In this document: positions 50,184 through 62,000 of the stretch, one piece after another
Numbering within the stretch: position 1 is the first letter of the stretch
Layout of the letters: each line of letters begins with the position of its first letter
Source: Glandiceps talaboti
Taxonomy: Eukaryota; Hemichordata; Enteropneusta; Spengelidae
Reading direction: 5' to 3'
Assembly (NCBI RefSeq): GCF_964340395.1
Contig: NC_135549.1
Location: 17,547,342-17,609,341 of the forward strand
DNA: 62,000 nucleotides
Position numbers and translations under genes: made by a program
The notes under the pieces: generated by a model
What the model was told of the DNA's origin: nothing
Seen by the model: the letters and a program-made list of their open reading frames with translations, nothing else
Databases searched by the model: none

Positions 50184-53100
50184 GTAGGTGTATTCGACGA
50201 CATATGTGGTAGCACTTTTGAGTGCACGTCTGTGTTTTAATAGAGTATTAGATTTAACAGTTTAGCCCAAAACACCAGAGGTCACCTTGAACCTTTACTA
50301 TAGTGACCATTTTCTATGCTAGAAAAGGCAACCGACATTTCGTTACGTCAGTGGGAAACGCGCACGTTATTTGTTGTGGTATTCCCATAATCACAGATTT
50401 CGGGCGTATAGGAAAAAAAACCCTTATTTATGAAATCATACTACCATAGAGGTCTACCCACGATAGAGGTCGACCCACGACCGTCACGGCAAAGTAGAAT
50501 ACACAATGATGATCTTTGTATTGCTGGTATAAGAACTACATTAAAAAAAGGGTCATATGCAAAGTGGTTTATTCCATTCATTTTTTTCGAAGGCAAGTGG
50601 TACAACCAGGTACTATTATGTATTACTACTATGGTGAGACTTTTGTTCGTCTTAAGAATAGAAATAGATGAGAACGACATCTCAGCCTCTCGTGTTGGTT
50701 CATGCGGACAATATCTATACAGGGTGCGGTGTTCACATTCTAAATAGACGAGGTCAGGTGCTGCTAAGCAATTACAACACACAGTATTCTAAAGACACAT
50801 TTTGACTCGTGTGACGCAGTTGAGCCGAAGTTCTGTGCAACTTTTAGTCAGTTCTGTTTGGCAGGGGAATAATCAAGATGAAAATGTACTCTGTTCTGAT
50901 CTGTGTGGGTGTAATGATTGCTGTATCATCAGGTAGGCGCATTAAGTGATATGGTATGTGGTGAAATAAAGGAAACATAGGTGATGAAATCCTAGTTGTG
51001 TGTAACTGAATTTCTGATATAGTGCTAGATATAACACTTTCCTTCATTTAATCCACAACTTCGATGTTTTCATCGACACTTTAGCAAAGTAGTTTTGGTC
51101 AAACTGCCTGTTTTTTTTTTAACTTTCATGCCTCTCCCTACACACACAAGAAACGACGATCACATTCATTCATGCATGCGATGGCAATTGTATTGTTCTC
51201 AGTGTTGCAAACGGTCATCTTGTTTGTTTTTCTCCTTGGACGACTAAACAAGTCATTATGCGATGATTCCCAAAAAACTGTCACCACCCGATCGTGACAC
51301 ACTGTTCTAAAGTCACTTCGTGTAGCAGGAAAATGCATGATGTGGAAAATTGATATTACAAATTATCACCACATCTTGCACTGGCAAGAACGGTGATTTC
51401 AGCGCCGACGTTAATATTTTAGGGATCAACCTCTTAATTGGGTAATAATGGCGTCTGGGACAATATTATTATTTATTATTAAACTTTATTTCGGAAAAGA
51501 AAGAACGCAACAACGCTCAAAACATCCCATAGCTAATGGAGACAGAAGAAAGATAGACAGAAACAGCATTATGAACCAACTAGAACATTAAAATGACACT
51601 GAAAAATACAGACGAGTAAGTAGAAGTGTTTAAAAATACAGCAAATCTCTATACAATGTAAAACTCTTCGAGCAGAGGGTTGTATCAGAATTAAGCACCG
51701 CTAAAGTGACGCCATTAGAACTATTCTTTATACGTTTAACAAACTAAAATTGTACATTTAGTTTTCGTCTAAAACGCGGAGATTGCGCGTTGTACAAACA
51801 TTGAACTGACACTGCAATCTGGTGGGTAAGCCATCAGAATACGGAAAGCGTTGTTATAACCAATTCTAAGGTTGTTTAGACACTTCTTACTGTACAATGA
51901 CCACAGCTGAGAGCAGTACATATTTGAGCAAAAGGTTCTAAACAATGTAGTTGTAACCTCAACTGAACAGTGTGAAATTAAATTTACAATATACACTACT
52001 ACCTTTCCTCGGAAGGATAGCTGAAATATAAATCCATTTTCGGATCCGGAGTCACTTGGCACGGTCACCATGTCATTCTCTGGCATAGCTAAGGATGATA
52101 TTCGGATTATGATTTTTTCCTCCTTTATGGAACCATAAACAGTTGAGATTCTCCTCCCCATTGTCTACGGTTTACTGCAAAATCCTTGTTCCGGAAGAGA
52201 CGATGTTTCGTATTCCCATTGGGGTCTGGTGTTTTAGGCATTTGGACGATTAACCTTGCCATTCTGACGGCGAGAATTGTGTCAATTCGATCCAAACAAA
52301 TTTGTTTTGACTTTTCTGTCCATTGAACATAACAACAGCTAGTCTATGTGACAGTTTTAGTCACAAATCTTCCTACAATTCCAGTATTCTTGCATTCCGG
52401 TGTGGACTTGTTCAAAATAAGAACAGGTAGTCTACGTGTTGCGTAGCAATTTTCCTCTCTTTTGGTACTTAGTCTTTCCTGACACCCCTTGAAGAAAATG
52501 ATATATCTGATATCGGACCAGGGGAGTGTCCAACTTTAAGCTTATTTAGTTATGCGATAGATAACTAACACGTATTACAAAACAGGCAGTTTATTTCACT
52601 ATCGACCCAAGGTAGACATGCCAGGATATCTGACTGTTTCTTTGCTTGTGTCATACCACACATAAAGCAACATGACGGCAAGACAATATTGGATTGTTTC
52701 GTTGTTTGTGGGTTAATGGACAAAAACTAGAAATATAATATTCCCTCAGACATATAGAGTTTGAGCTTATCCATCAGTTAAAATTTGGTGCCAGTAGAAA
52801 ATGTATATAGAAATAAAGGTAGCTATACAGATCTTGAAAAAACTATCTAGGATAGGTGAGTATTTTTGCTGAATCATATTGGTAGATGGTAACAAAGAAT
52901 CTTGGCTTTTCATAGTCTTCGTCACGAAATCTTGCCTTTATTGATACTTGGTTTTGATGCACTGCACGTCTGGTGATTGTATGAGTGATGACATTTCAGA
53001 CAGGGGTTATTTTGGGGCGTGACGAATACTTGGTGACAATACCATCAGATAGAACCAAAGCCTCCTTTAAATAATTATAATGAAATACACTTCATGCGGA

Positions 53101-54781
53101 GGTTTCTGTGTTACCCACTGCAAGTACTGCTTTTCAAAAAGGTCATATGCAAAGATGGACATTTTTCTCGTAGGCAGTGAGTACATCTATGCAACATAAT
53201 ATATTCAACGCTGATGTGTCTTTTGTATTCCTTATACCTTCCATGTCCATTGTGCATAGTGATTTGTATAAAGTAAGGAGTGAAAGGGCACACATCCTGA
53301 AAAGTTTGTTGTAAATCTTAGTTTTAATGAGTAATTGCCATAATTAATGAGTTTCAGTAATTAGGCTATATGCGAAGTGTTTAAGTTTCACATTCTATAT
53401 AATTTGGTACTTACATTCAAGATAGCAGTGTGCATTTGTCTCATAAAGCTCATTGACGTAACTCTTATTTTTAGTGAGTCAGTTGAATAGTTAATGAGCT
53501 GCAGCAATTATGCTATACCTTAAGAATGCACGCTGCAAACTTAACATAATTTGATACATACATTGGTGATAACAAAGTCCATCTGCCATATAAAGTTTGA
53601 TAATATAGCTTTTAGTTTTAATGACTCATTTGCATAATTAACGATTTTCAGTAATTAGGCTATATCTTCACAATGCATACTTCAAATTCAATATAATGTG
53701 TTACATATTTCATAGCGATTCGCCTATGTTCTATTACATTCCAACAGTTATTGTGTGTAAGAGAGAACGTCTAAAGACTTTGCCCTTATACGGAAGGCAT
53801 TCAGTTTACATCTGGTTCTATACACCACTTCGTCTCATCCACATTGACCTAAACTCCAGAGATGAGGAGTTTTTACAAAATGACAGTGTCAGCAAACTTA
53901 TCACATTGAAACTGTCCGCATCTTGTGCTGTAGCTACGCCCAAGAGTTCGTTTTAGGTGTTCACCAGTTCTTCAGTAAAGTGTGTGTAAAATATCGTCTA
54001 TACAGCCTGATTGAGTCTCAAACACCATACCGCTCTACCCAAAGATCTGCACCCTAACTGCAGGATAAAAAAACTCAAAAAACTCGTCGAATTTGAAGTA
54101 TGGCTTGTTATAGTACTCGCCCATTCAATGGCTTTAACAGGACACGTTTGGTAGTAAACATCAGTTCTTTTGCGCCTCGGGCAAAATATAAGACATTGAC
54201 CTCCAAATTGTCATGGCAAAGACATTAAATGGGCGAGGATCCGTATTTTAACTATCAGCCATAAGGCTTATTGCACAACTTTATAAATGTCAGAAACGTC
54301 ACTGTTCTTGCAATCAGTTGTATCTGGTTGATCGGTGAACAATGTGCAATTTATCAAGACATGGAAGAGTTCGAAAATAATTACGAGGACATTACAAGAA
54401 TATGTTCATGACTGTATGTATGTATGTATGTATGTATGTATGTATGTATGTATGTATGTATGTATGTATGTATGTATGTATGTATACTATGTATGTATAC
54501 TATGTATGTATGTGTGTATGTATGTATGTATGTATGTATGTATACTATGTATGTATGTATGTATGTATGTATGTATGTATGTATGTATGTATGTATGTAT
54601 GTATGTATGTATGTATGTATGTGTGTGTGTATGTATGTATGTATGTATGTGTGTGTGTATGTATGTATGTATGTATGTATGTATGTATGTATGTGTGTGT
54701 ATGTATGTATGTATGTATGTATGACTATGTATGTATGTATGTATGTATGTATGTATGTATGTATGTATGTATGTATTACTA

Positions 54782-54822
<41 letters not shown>

Positions 54823-57800
54823 ATGTATGTATGTATGTATGTATGTATGTATGTATGTATGTATGTACGTACATGGATCTCTTGTCATCTCATTTAGATG
54901 TTGCTTATTATATTAGTATTAAAGCTGATTCAACTAAACGTCTACGAACATTTTAGTACTGAGATTAAGTACTTCATTTATGTTCCTAAATGTTACTTAT
55001 GTAAGACCGATTTTCAAGAATGTGATTTGCATACAAATTGTATTAACATCTATATTGCCAAATGCAATGCAAAAAGTCTGGGACATGTTTTCTATTTTAC
55101 TTCGTGTTGTGTATGGATGTTGTTTTAACCCATGTTGTGGTCAGTCACGTCCATTCTATGAAAACTTAATACATTTTTGTTAAAACCAATTCTAAGGTTG
55201 TTTAGACACTTCTTACTGTACAATGGCCACAGTGTGATCTCTGTACACAGTGTAATACAATTGTTTGACATTGCACTGTATCAATTTTTTCCTGCAGCAC
55301 AGGACATGGGAAGTATGGGAAACTGTGGACGTGGGTGTGAGACTGGAAAATGTGACTATGTAGGATACGCATACCATTGTTCCTGCCCAGAAGACCGTAC
55401 AGGAGTGTACTGTGAAACGGGTTAGTGAAAACAGCTGCAAGGTTTTATTCTGACTATTTAACCAATTCCAGTTTGTGTTCCTCGTCATATCTTCGATATT
55501 TCAAACAATTTCAATGGCCACGTTGTATAGGATTAAGGGCATATCAAACCAACTATTTTTGACTACAGTTTAGCAGTTTACCAATGTTTGCCTCACAACT
55601 TGAAGACTTTACTTCGTAGTTATGGAGATAGCTGAGAACTTAGAGCCTGTTTCATTATTAAAGTATATCCTCATCACAGAGAAAGCTGACATTATTGTGT
55701 ACAGCTACGTCGTCAATCATGTTGTTGGTGTTTAAGAGTATGTGTTAATGTTCAATGTTGTTTATGAAAACCACTCTCTTCATCAGAGAAAATGGAATGT
55801 AACAGTGGCGAATGTATGCACTATGGATATTGTGCGGCCGTTACTGATGGCCAATACACTTGTATCTGTACTGGCAACTACACTGGACCATATTGCGAAA
55901 CTTGTAAGTTGTGTCTATTAATTATTCTTTCAAAAGATATTATGACCAGATAGTAAGCCTGTGCATATAAACTCTCCAAGTGTGTATGTGTTTCTGCTAT
56001 GTAATCTTGATGCTACATTAACAGGAAAACTTATTTGTATTGTATTTAAGGATGAACATTGAGCCGAAAATATTGACTATAATTCACTTTGGAGTACACG
56101 CGAATTTTTGCATCTCGTCTTTCAAAACTTGTTCTGCTGTCAGAGATAAACTGTATATCCCAAAACATAGAACAAAGATTGTAAAGAGGAGTTTTACGTA
56201 TATGTAGTAAAAATATGGCATAATTCATTTGTGTATGTCAAAAACCTGCACTACTCTCTTCACTCTTTTAAACGAAATGTAAATGGAATATTTAGAAAAA
56301 ACAGTTACTTTTGCAGTTTTCAGTTTGCTCTTCTTGTTTTTGTTTGTTAAAAAGATATCAATTTGTTTTGATTTATCGCTTTGTATATTTTATATTGATA
56401 GTCTACCTGTTTTCGATGTATATATTTGTGCATTTTCTTGATCTCGACACTGGGAGAAGAACTTTTGGCTCAACAGTCTATCGAGTTTAAGTATACTTAC
56501 TCTAACCATAATGATAACAGTAATGAATGACTTTACTGCACGAGTACAGACTTACAAACAGTATATGTGCCATTTTCACATATCTTATCAACAATATATG
56601 CTTATTACTCCGTAGATCGATATTGTAATGATTATTCCTGTAATGGTGGAACTTGTGACCATGGTTACTGCCATTGTCCAGAGGGACGTACTGGTGTTTT
56701 CTGTGAAAACGAGGTTGAAAGTTAGTATGGCTCGACTAATCCCGTTACAATTTAGTTTACTGCACACCTTTTCCTATTATTGGGAAAATATACTACCAAA
56801 TGGTTTATGTATTACCAGATAAACACGAACAGTTAGAAAGCGCCATCTAGGCATGTGCAAATTACACCGTCGGCGCTATAAGCCAGTATTGTGAGGCTCA
56901 ATAATGCTCTATGGTTCAAGGCATAATGCACATCGGTGCCCCAGGGACTCGGACACCATTTCCGGAAAGTAAAGTTCTGAAAATCGCCTAAACTTTGCAA
57001 TGTAAATGCTTGTACCTGGTCATTTTAAAATAAATTTGAGCTTCGTCTTGTTTTCAATTAAATTGATATTTTTTGTTATATTCTCAATAAAGTTAACACA
57101 TGGTGTAGCCGATACATCGGATTCTAAAATGACTGAATTTTAATATAATTGTGACCCCAAGTTCAAACATTTTGTACGGTGACTTTCTAGACCAAGTATT
57201 TATCTTGATTTTCACTGGAAACTAACAGCGTAGATGTAAGATTTGTATTTTCCGATCACTGAATTATAGTAGTGTCAACAGTCCCTCAAGACTACTAATA
57301 GGCTGTAGGACTCCATCCCAACCTTCCCTTAACTTTAATACAGGTGATCCCATGATAACTCATACATCGATACTAGTCACGTTTCCATGTTCAATCCTCT
57401 TGCAGTGTAGTTTGACCAATTTTGTTTAATTTGTAAAGAAATGTCTGCACCATCAGTAACTTCAATTTGAAGAACTGTTTGAACTTGTACATAGGTTCCC
57501 ATTTGACCAACAACGAGTAACATAATTCCAACCTTGGTATACATATCATGGTGTTCGCTATAAATTCTGGAAATACCGTTACCTATGGGTATAGGTCATA
57601 GATAGTGCACTGACTCGCATACATCCAGCTGTTCAAAGTGCAGTATTGGTGCCCGGTGCCCGATTTCTATAATCTCCCTATTTTCGATGTATATATTTGT
57701 GTATGGTTTTGTTCTCGACACTGGGAGAAGAACGTTTGGCTCAACAGTCTATCGAGTTTAAGTATACTTACTCTAACCATAATGATAACAGTAATGAATG

Positions 57801-60800
57801 ACTTTACTGCACGAGTACAGACTTACACACAGTATACGTGCCATTTTCACATATCTTATCAACAATATATGCTTATTACTCCGTAGATCGATATTGTAAT
57901 GATTATTCCTGTAATGGTGGAACTTGTGGCTACAATGGTTACTGCTATTGTCCAGAGGGACGTACTGGTGTTTTCTGTGAAAACGAGGTTGAAAGTTAGT
58001 ATGGCTCGACTAATCCCGTTACAATTTAGTTTACTGCACACCTTTTCCTATTATTGGGAAAATATACTACCAAATGGTTTATGTATTACCAGATAAACAC
58101 GAACAGTTAGAAAGCGCCATCTAGGCATGTGCAAATTACACCGTCGGCGCTATAAGCCAGTATTGTGAGGCTCAATAATGCTCTATGGTTCAAGGCATAA
58201 TGCGCATCGGTGCCCCAGGGACTCGGACAACATTTCCGGAAAGTAAAGTTCTGAAAATCGCCTAAACTTTGCAATGTAAATGCTTGTACCTGGTCATTTT
58301 AAAATAAATTTGAGCTTCGTCTTGTTTTCAATTAAATTGATATTTTTTGTTATATTCTCAATAAAGTTAACACATGATGTAGCCGATACATCGGATTCTA
58401 AAATGACTGAATTTTAATATAATTGTGACCCCAAGTTCAAACATTTTGTACGGTGACTTTCTAGACCAAGTATTTATCTTGATTTTCACTGGAAACTAAC
58501 AGCGTAGGTGTAAGATTTGTATTTTCCGATCACTGAATTATAGTAGTGTCAACAGTCCCTCAAGATTACTGATAGGCTGTAGGACTCCATCCCAATCTTC
58601 CATTAACTTTAATACAGGTGATCCCAGGATAACTCATGCGTCGATACTAGTCACGTTTCCATGTTCAATCCTCTTGCAGTGTAGTTTGACCAATTTTGTT
58701 TAATTTGCAAGTAAGTGTTTGCACCGTCATTATATCTGCAATTTGAAGGACTGTGTGAACTTGTACATAGGTTCCCATTTGACAACGACGAGTAACATAC
58801 TTCCAACTTTGGTATACATGGTGTTCACTATGAATTCTGGAAATATCGTTACCTATGGGTATATGTCATAGATAGTGCACTGACTGCGCACACTGCACCA
58901 ATGAAACACCATCGATTCCTTCAAATGCTACTGTTATTGTAACACATGTGCACTACTCCTGTACCAAACAAGAGTTTGATATTCAAGAGTTGCTCAACAA
59001 TCAAACAGGTGGCCATGCAAGAGAGTACAAGCCGTCACCCATCAACGACTTCATAGCGAGAAACAAAGGCATTCATTAAAGTCAGGGTGCGTGGATGGCG
59101 CAATACATGGTGTGTACAATTACCATATAATAGTAGCAGACTAAAAGTACAATTGATTAGAAATATGACAAAAGATTTACAGCAACTTCTCTACTATATT
59201 TCAGTGACTACCTCATGTTACCAGTGCACTGGTGGTATAGGATCTGACTGTGATTACTATCCTGATTACTATGAAACAACACAATGTGAAAACAACATGG
59301 GCTGCACGGTACGTACACTCTCAGACCACTAAAAGTATAGTGGTCAGAGGTACAATACAATATATTTTCACAGGGGCCAGAAGGGATAAAAACCTTTTTG
59401 ATCATGATGTCCCGGATTCCTAATATTATTGTTTTGTGTTTCTCTATTTGACAAATAAAGTTTTATATATTGTCATTATAACTGGTATACTCTTTAGCTT
59501 TTAAAATGTTGATACAGTGGAAGAGAGTTGGAGCGAGTATTCAAATGTCGCACTCGCGCCCCATGCGTGCTATTTGTTTACCGAGAGAACTTATTCGAAT
59601 CCCCGTTCCACCAGCAAATAGCCCTGGTGGTCCAACTCGAAGTATGTCTGTTTGGTAAGTATGGAGCGATCGGGGATCGCTGTAAGGTTAACGTCTTGCA
59701 TCCCAATAAATTATACTTAATGAGCAGAACGCAAGTACGTTTCAGCCTAACCGTCATTTTTATTTCGAACTAAACATAGTCATACAAGACAGCAGTTTGG
59801 TACGTCAGGGGTAGAGGTCTAGTTTTGTACTTACGAAACCTAGATTCTCGCTATACTACTCGCAAGTCGTACAGCATCTACCACCGTCACAATTACCGAA
59901 CCAGACAAACGGGCTAAGTCGGCTACGAAATCCCCAAAGTTACAGCATCCAGTGAGTTTCCAGGTTGACTAACGGAATGTCGGGAACCCCCCCCCCCCCT
60001 TTATACACTAAATCTCACCCAAAATTAGGCCAATAGACTACAAAATACCTCTTACGCTTCAGGGTCGTATTCCACATTCGGGAATAGCGGGAAAGTATAC
60101 CCCACGTGACTTATCTACATGTCTGAAGGAATACCGTACATAGCAGCCGACTTCCAATGTTACTCCCGGGGTCAACTCCACGAAGTCATTACTGTGTAGG
60201 AAATATCAGAAAACGACCTAACACTAAATACTTGGCATAGGATAATATCCGACCGCCACACAAAAATAAGTCACCATGGATGTAATAGTGGCAGCACTGT
60301 AAGGGACTGGACATAAATTACAGGAGGGGGTGATTTTCAAAAGACCGGGGCATGAAAAATTTAGACCTTCTCAAATCTTTGTACAAAAAATTCTGACCCA
60401 CCCTCTCTACCATGCATGAAAAAAGTGACCCCCTCAACAAATTCTAATGAGTTCACAAATACAATTCAACACACAATGTTTTCCCAAAACCGTGTCTTCA
60501 CTGTAAAAAATAAGGCTGTCAGTAGTAATAAAGGGAAGGGAACTCCAAACACCATCAGTATTAAATAAGTGTATGACATTGCCTTTATCATATAACCAAG
60601 TATCGGTTGTTAGATCAAGTTTGTTAATAAGAGGAAGCATTTTCCGAAGCTGGTTCAAACTTGATTATTTTGTTTGGTACGATAAATTGGATTAAAGGTC
60701 AGTTAGCCAGGTGACCAGTTTGTCAAGGTTATTTCAGGGAAGACATTGGCGATACGTCTCCAGGTCGATACTTAGTTGATCCTTGTTTTTATGATGTATC

Positions 60801-61296
60801 GGACCGGCTGTTGGGTCCTTCATCAGTCTCAGTTCTGTCTAACCAGACAGTGTTCCCGCGTATATTTAGCTTAAATTTTAGTTTTGTTCATCAAACAGAG
60901 ATGCAAGTATATCGACCATAAGAACATTTTAAGAAAGTCTCAATAAACAGTCCTAATTCAGGTTCATAATAAATTGGTATTTTCGAATTAACGTATCAAT
61001 GTCCTATTGGGCTGTATTTTAATGTCATTTACATGCATTTATCTTTTCCTTTTGCCTGTATATCAGTGCTTTATTAGTCTTCAGTTCTCTACATTTGTGT
61101 GTAATTTGTATTTTTGTCTGTTTGGGGTGAAGCTAAAGGAAAATTTGCGTCGAGGACAATAAAGTTACATTGAATTGAATATGAATATTGTTTCTCTCTT
61201 AGGTGAAAACTTACTGGGATAATTACGAAATGAAGACCATGATCATGAGAGACTGTGCAGATGACTGGTGTTGGGACGACTGCAAAGCAATGGATG
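50132..61296 (+). CDS. Gene 2: EGF(x4)-Ly6 protein, 3' end outside window
   Basis: Exons: first exon 1a 50,132-50,183 or 1b 50,878-50,932; EGF 55,298-55,420, 55,787-55,903, 56,616-56,720, 57,887-57,994; Ly6 59,205-59,308 and 61,203-61,296. They join in frame to 234 residues from exon 1a; the last exon with CC....CN and the GPI tail should lie past 62,000. Order and phases equal gene 1, except that there are four EGF exons and no acidic exon. The Ly6 part reads SCYQCTGGIGSDCD and then RDCADDWCWDDC, closely matching gene 1. EGF exons 3 and 4 are recent duplicates. The product is presumably secreted and cell-surface bound; its function is unknown. Long introns hold the right copy of the inverted duplication. 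Confidence 0.8.
50721..50759 (+). promoter_or_regulatory. Conserved block upstream of gene 2 exon 1b
   Basis: GTTCACATTCTAAATAGACG followed by AGGTCAGG, 155 bp before the ATG at 50,878. Confidence 0.4.
50878..50932 (+). CDS. Gene 2 exon 1b, alternative signal peptide
   Basis: MKMYSVLICVGVMIAVSS with one base left before donor GTAGGC. Same phase as exon 1a, so either could splice to the EGF exon at 55,298. It lies inside the right copy of the inverted duplication, and the left copy of this exon has lost its ATG. Confidence 0.65.
51470..52330 (-). mobile_element. LINE 3' end remnant inside right duplication copy
   Basis: A 130-residue frame at 51,769-52,161 with NMYCSQLWSLYSKKCLNNL and GYNNAFRILMAYPPDCSVSS, typical of the extreme C-terminus of many non-LTR elements. 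(TAA)n-like tail at 51,470-51,490. Counterpart of 9,040-9,900. Confidence 0.6.
54413..54868. repeat. (GTAT)n with (CTGT)n insert
   Basis: A 455-base compound microsatellite. (CTGT)n occupies about 54,782-54,820. All frames on both strands are repeat translations. Confidence 0.95.
55184..55232. repeat. 49-bp copy of the LINE tail segment
   Basis: AACCAATTCTAAGGTTGTTT and the following 29 bases repeat 51,858-51,906 almost exactly in direct orientation. It ends 66 bases before the first EGF exon of gene 2. Confidence 0.8.
55298..55420 (+). CDS. Gene 2 EGF-like module 1
   Basis: Acceptor TTTTTTCCTGCAG, donor GTTAGT, phase 1-1. NCGRGCETGKC then CSCPEDRTGVYC; orthologous in position to gene 1 exon 2. 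Confidence 0.9.
55787..55903 (+). CDS. Gene 2 EGF-like module 2
   Basis: Acceptor CTCTCTTCATCAG, donor GTAAGT, phase 1-1. ECNSGECMHYGYC then CICTGNYTGPYC. Confidence 0.9.
56616..56720 (+). CDS. Gene 2 EGF-like module 3 (duplicate A)
   Basis: Acceptor TTATTACTCCGTAG, donor GTTAGT, phase 1-1, 35 codons. YCNDYSCNGGTCDHGYCHC, then PEGRTGVFCEN. Confidence 0.9.
57887..57994 (+). CDS. Gene 2 EGF-like module 4 (duplicate B)
   Basis: Same splice sites as duplicate A but one codon longer: GTCGYNGYCYC replaces GTCDHGYCHC, changing the short loop between cysteines 3 and 4. All six cysteines kept. Confidence 0.9.
59205..59308 (+). CDS. Gene 2 Ly6 domain first half
   Basis: Acceptor CTACTATATTTCAG, donor GTACGT, phase 1-0, identical length (104 nt) to gene 1 exon 6. 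SCYQCTGGIGSDCD, then TQCENNMGCT. Confidence 0.85.
59309..61202. other. Last visible intron of gene 2, unassigned
   Basis: No element recognised apart from C-rich runs near 59,988 and the AGGGGGTGA/GTGACCCCC-type pieces at 60,325-60,440, which recall the ends of the 22,896-24,680 element. Confidence 0.4.
61203..61296 (+). CDS. Gene 2 Ly6 domain middle
   Basis: Acceptor TTTCTCTCTTAG, donor GTAAGT, phase 0-1. VKTYWDNYEMKT, then RDCADDWCWDDC; the VKT start and CW..C pair match gene 1 exon 7. Confidence 0.85.
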
Positions 61297-61489
61297 GTAA
61301 GTTTAGTAGTAATACGTTGTATTAAATCATTCACAATGTGTCCAGGATGTTCGCTTGAATTTTTCTTTATATATATATTCACCCAAGTATTTCCAAGAGA
61401 TTGGGCTCTTCATCTTTGGGTATCCACTTCTGTCAGTGAAATCAAGTTCTGTCGCCTTAAAGGCCGAATTCAACAGCTGGCAGAATATC

Positions 61490-61652
<163 letters not shown>

Positions 61653-62000
61653 GTACATGGTACAAAAGTAATCTAATATAATGGTGCAAAAATAACAAAA
61701 GTCACCTCTCCCTATTAAATGTTTGCAATTACCTTCACGTTCAAGTGACTGAAAGTCTATTACAAATTACACTTATTACGTGCTTCATAGGGCAAGTCAC
61801 TGACATAGTCTATGACAAGTTACAGTCAGAGAGTGCCTCATGTACAAATCACTGACATAGTCACAGACAAGTTACTGTCAGTTAGTGACTCATGTACAAG
61901 TCACTGACATTAGTCTAAAAGTTATGTTATCAGTATTAATAAACTACACCGTGAAGCTTTAAGATCACTGATGAGATTAGATTGTGGCTAATTATACTAC

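Larger units (their letters stand above)
50596..54868 (-). repeat. Large inverted duplication, right copy (~4.3 kb)
   Basis: Reverse complement of 6,606-10,745. It lies between gene 2 exon 1a and EGF exon 1 and carries exon 1b near its left edge. Its right limit is the (GTAT)n run at 54,413-54,868, beyond which similarity stops. Confidence 0.9.
50933..55297. other. Gene 2 intron after exon 1b
   Basis: Filled by the right copy of the inverted duplication, the (GTAT)n run, and the 49-bp LINE-tail copy. No further exon seen. Confidence 0.5.
56397..58892. repeat. 1,271-bp tandem duplication containing an EGF exon
   Basis: Unit A (about 56,397-57,625) and unit B (about 57,670-58,892) match closely over their whole length, including intron sequence before and after the exon. 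Offset is 1,271 bp at TCGATGTATATATTTGTG (56,413 and 57,684). Confidence 0.95.

Noticed and set aside
59510-59660. Possible tRNA gene (TTCGAATCCCC followed by TTCCACCA)
   Set aside because: The stems needed for acceptor, D and T arms do not pair; probably chance or a very degraded tRNA relic.

Overview
The window is nuclear DNA from an animal. It has spliced genes with GT..AG introns, signal-peptide exons, several LINE retrotransposon remnants, many fold-back (MITE-like) elements and very long microsatellites. The domain content (EGF modules, an invertebrate-style Ly6/uPAR fold, a Gal3ST-like sulfotransferase) and the repeat load suggest a marine invertebrate, either an invertebrate deuterostome or a lophotrochozoan. 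The sequence alone does not let me name the lineage. Almost none of the longer open frames are real genes; most are microsatellite translations.

The main content is a plus-strand cluster of related genes for small secreted, probably GPI-anchored cysteine-rich proteins. Gene 1 (37,835-46,659) can be assembled completely from eight exons into 293 residues: signal peptide, three EGF-like modules, a Cys/His-rich acidic segment, a Ly6/uPAR-like domain ending in CC....CN, and a hydrophobic C-terminal tail. Gene 2 (50,132 to beyond the window end) has the same plan with four EGF modules. Its third and fourth EGF exons come from a 1.27-kb tandem duplication, and it has two candidate signal-peptide first exons. 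Gene 3 (13,921-32,126) is only partly visible: a matching signal-peptide exon, a possible middle Ly6 exon and a clear last Ly6/GPI exon. Junctions upstream of the Ly6 domain are phase 1, so signal, EGF and acidic exons can be gained or lost without breaking the frame. A minus-strand sulfotransferase exon (14,407-15,526) lies inside the putative first intron of gene 3.

Layout: 1-4,151 is a 155-bp satellite in two head-to-head arms, with a three-unit higher-order period in the long arm. 4,200-6,200 is a broken Tx1/L1-like LINE. 6,606-10,745 is the left copy of a ~4.2-kb inverted duplication whose right copy is 50,596-54,868. The copies enclose 40 kb holding gene 1 and most of gene 3, and each carries a gene-2-type first exon (intact on the right, start codon deleted on the left). 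10.7-37.6 kb is mostly intron or intergenic DNA with fold-back elements, a 1.8-kb terminal-inverted-repeat element (22,896-24,680), a LINE (19,543-20,860) and two dispersed satellite fragments (29.5-30.7 kb). 46.7-49.1 kb holds an internally deleted L1-like LINE. The rest is gene 2 and its introns.

Gene 1 and gene 2 look like a small lineage-specific cell-surface family built by exon duplication, with a shared block about 150-195 bp upstream of each start codon. No function can be assigned from sequence.
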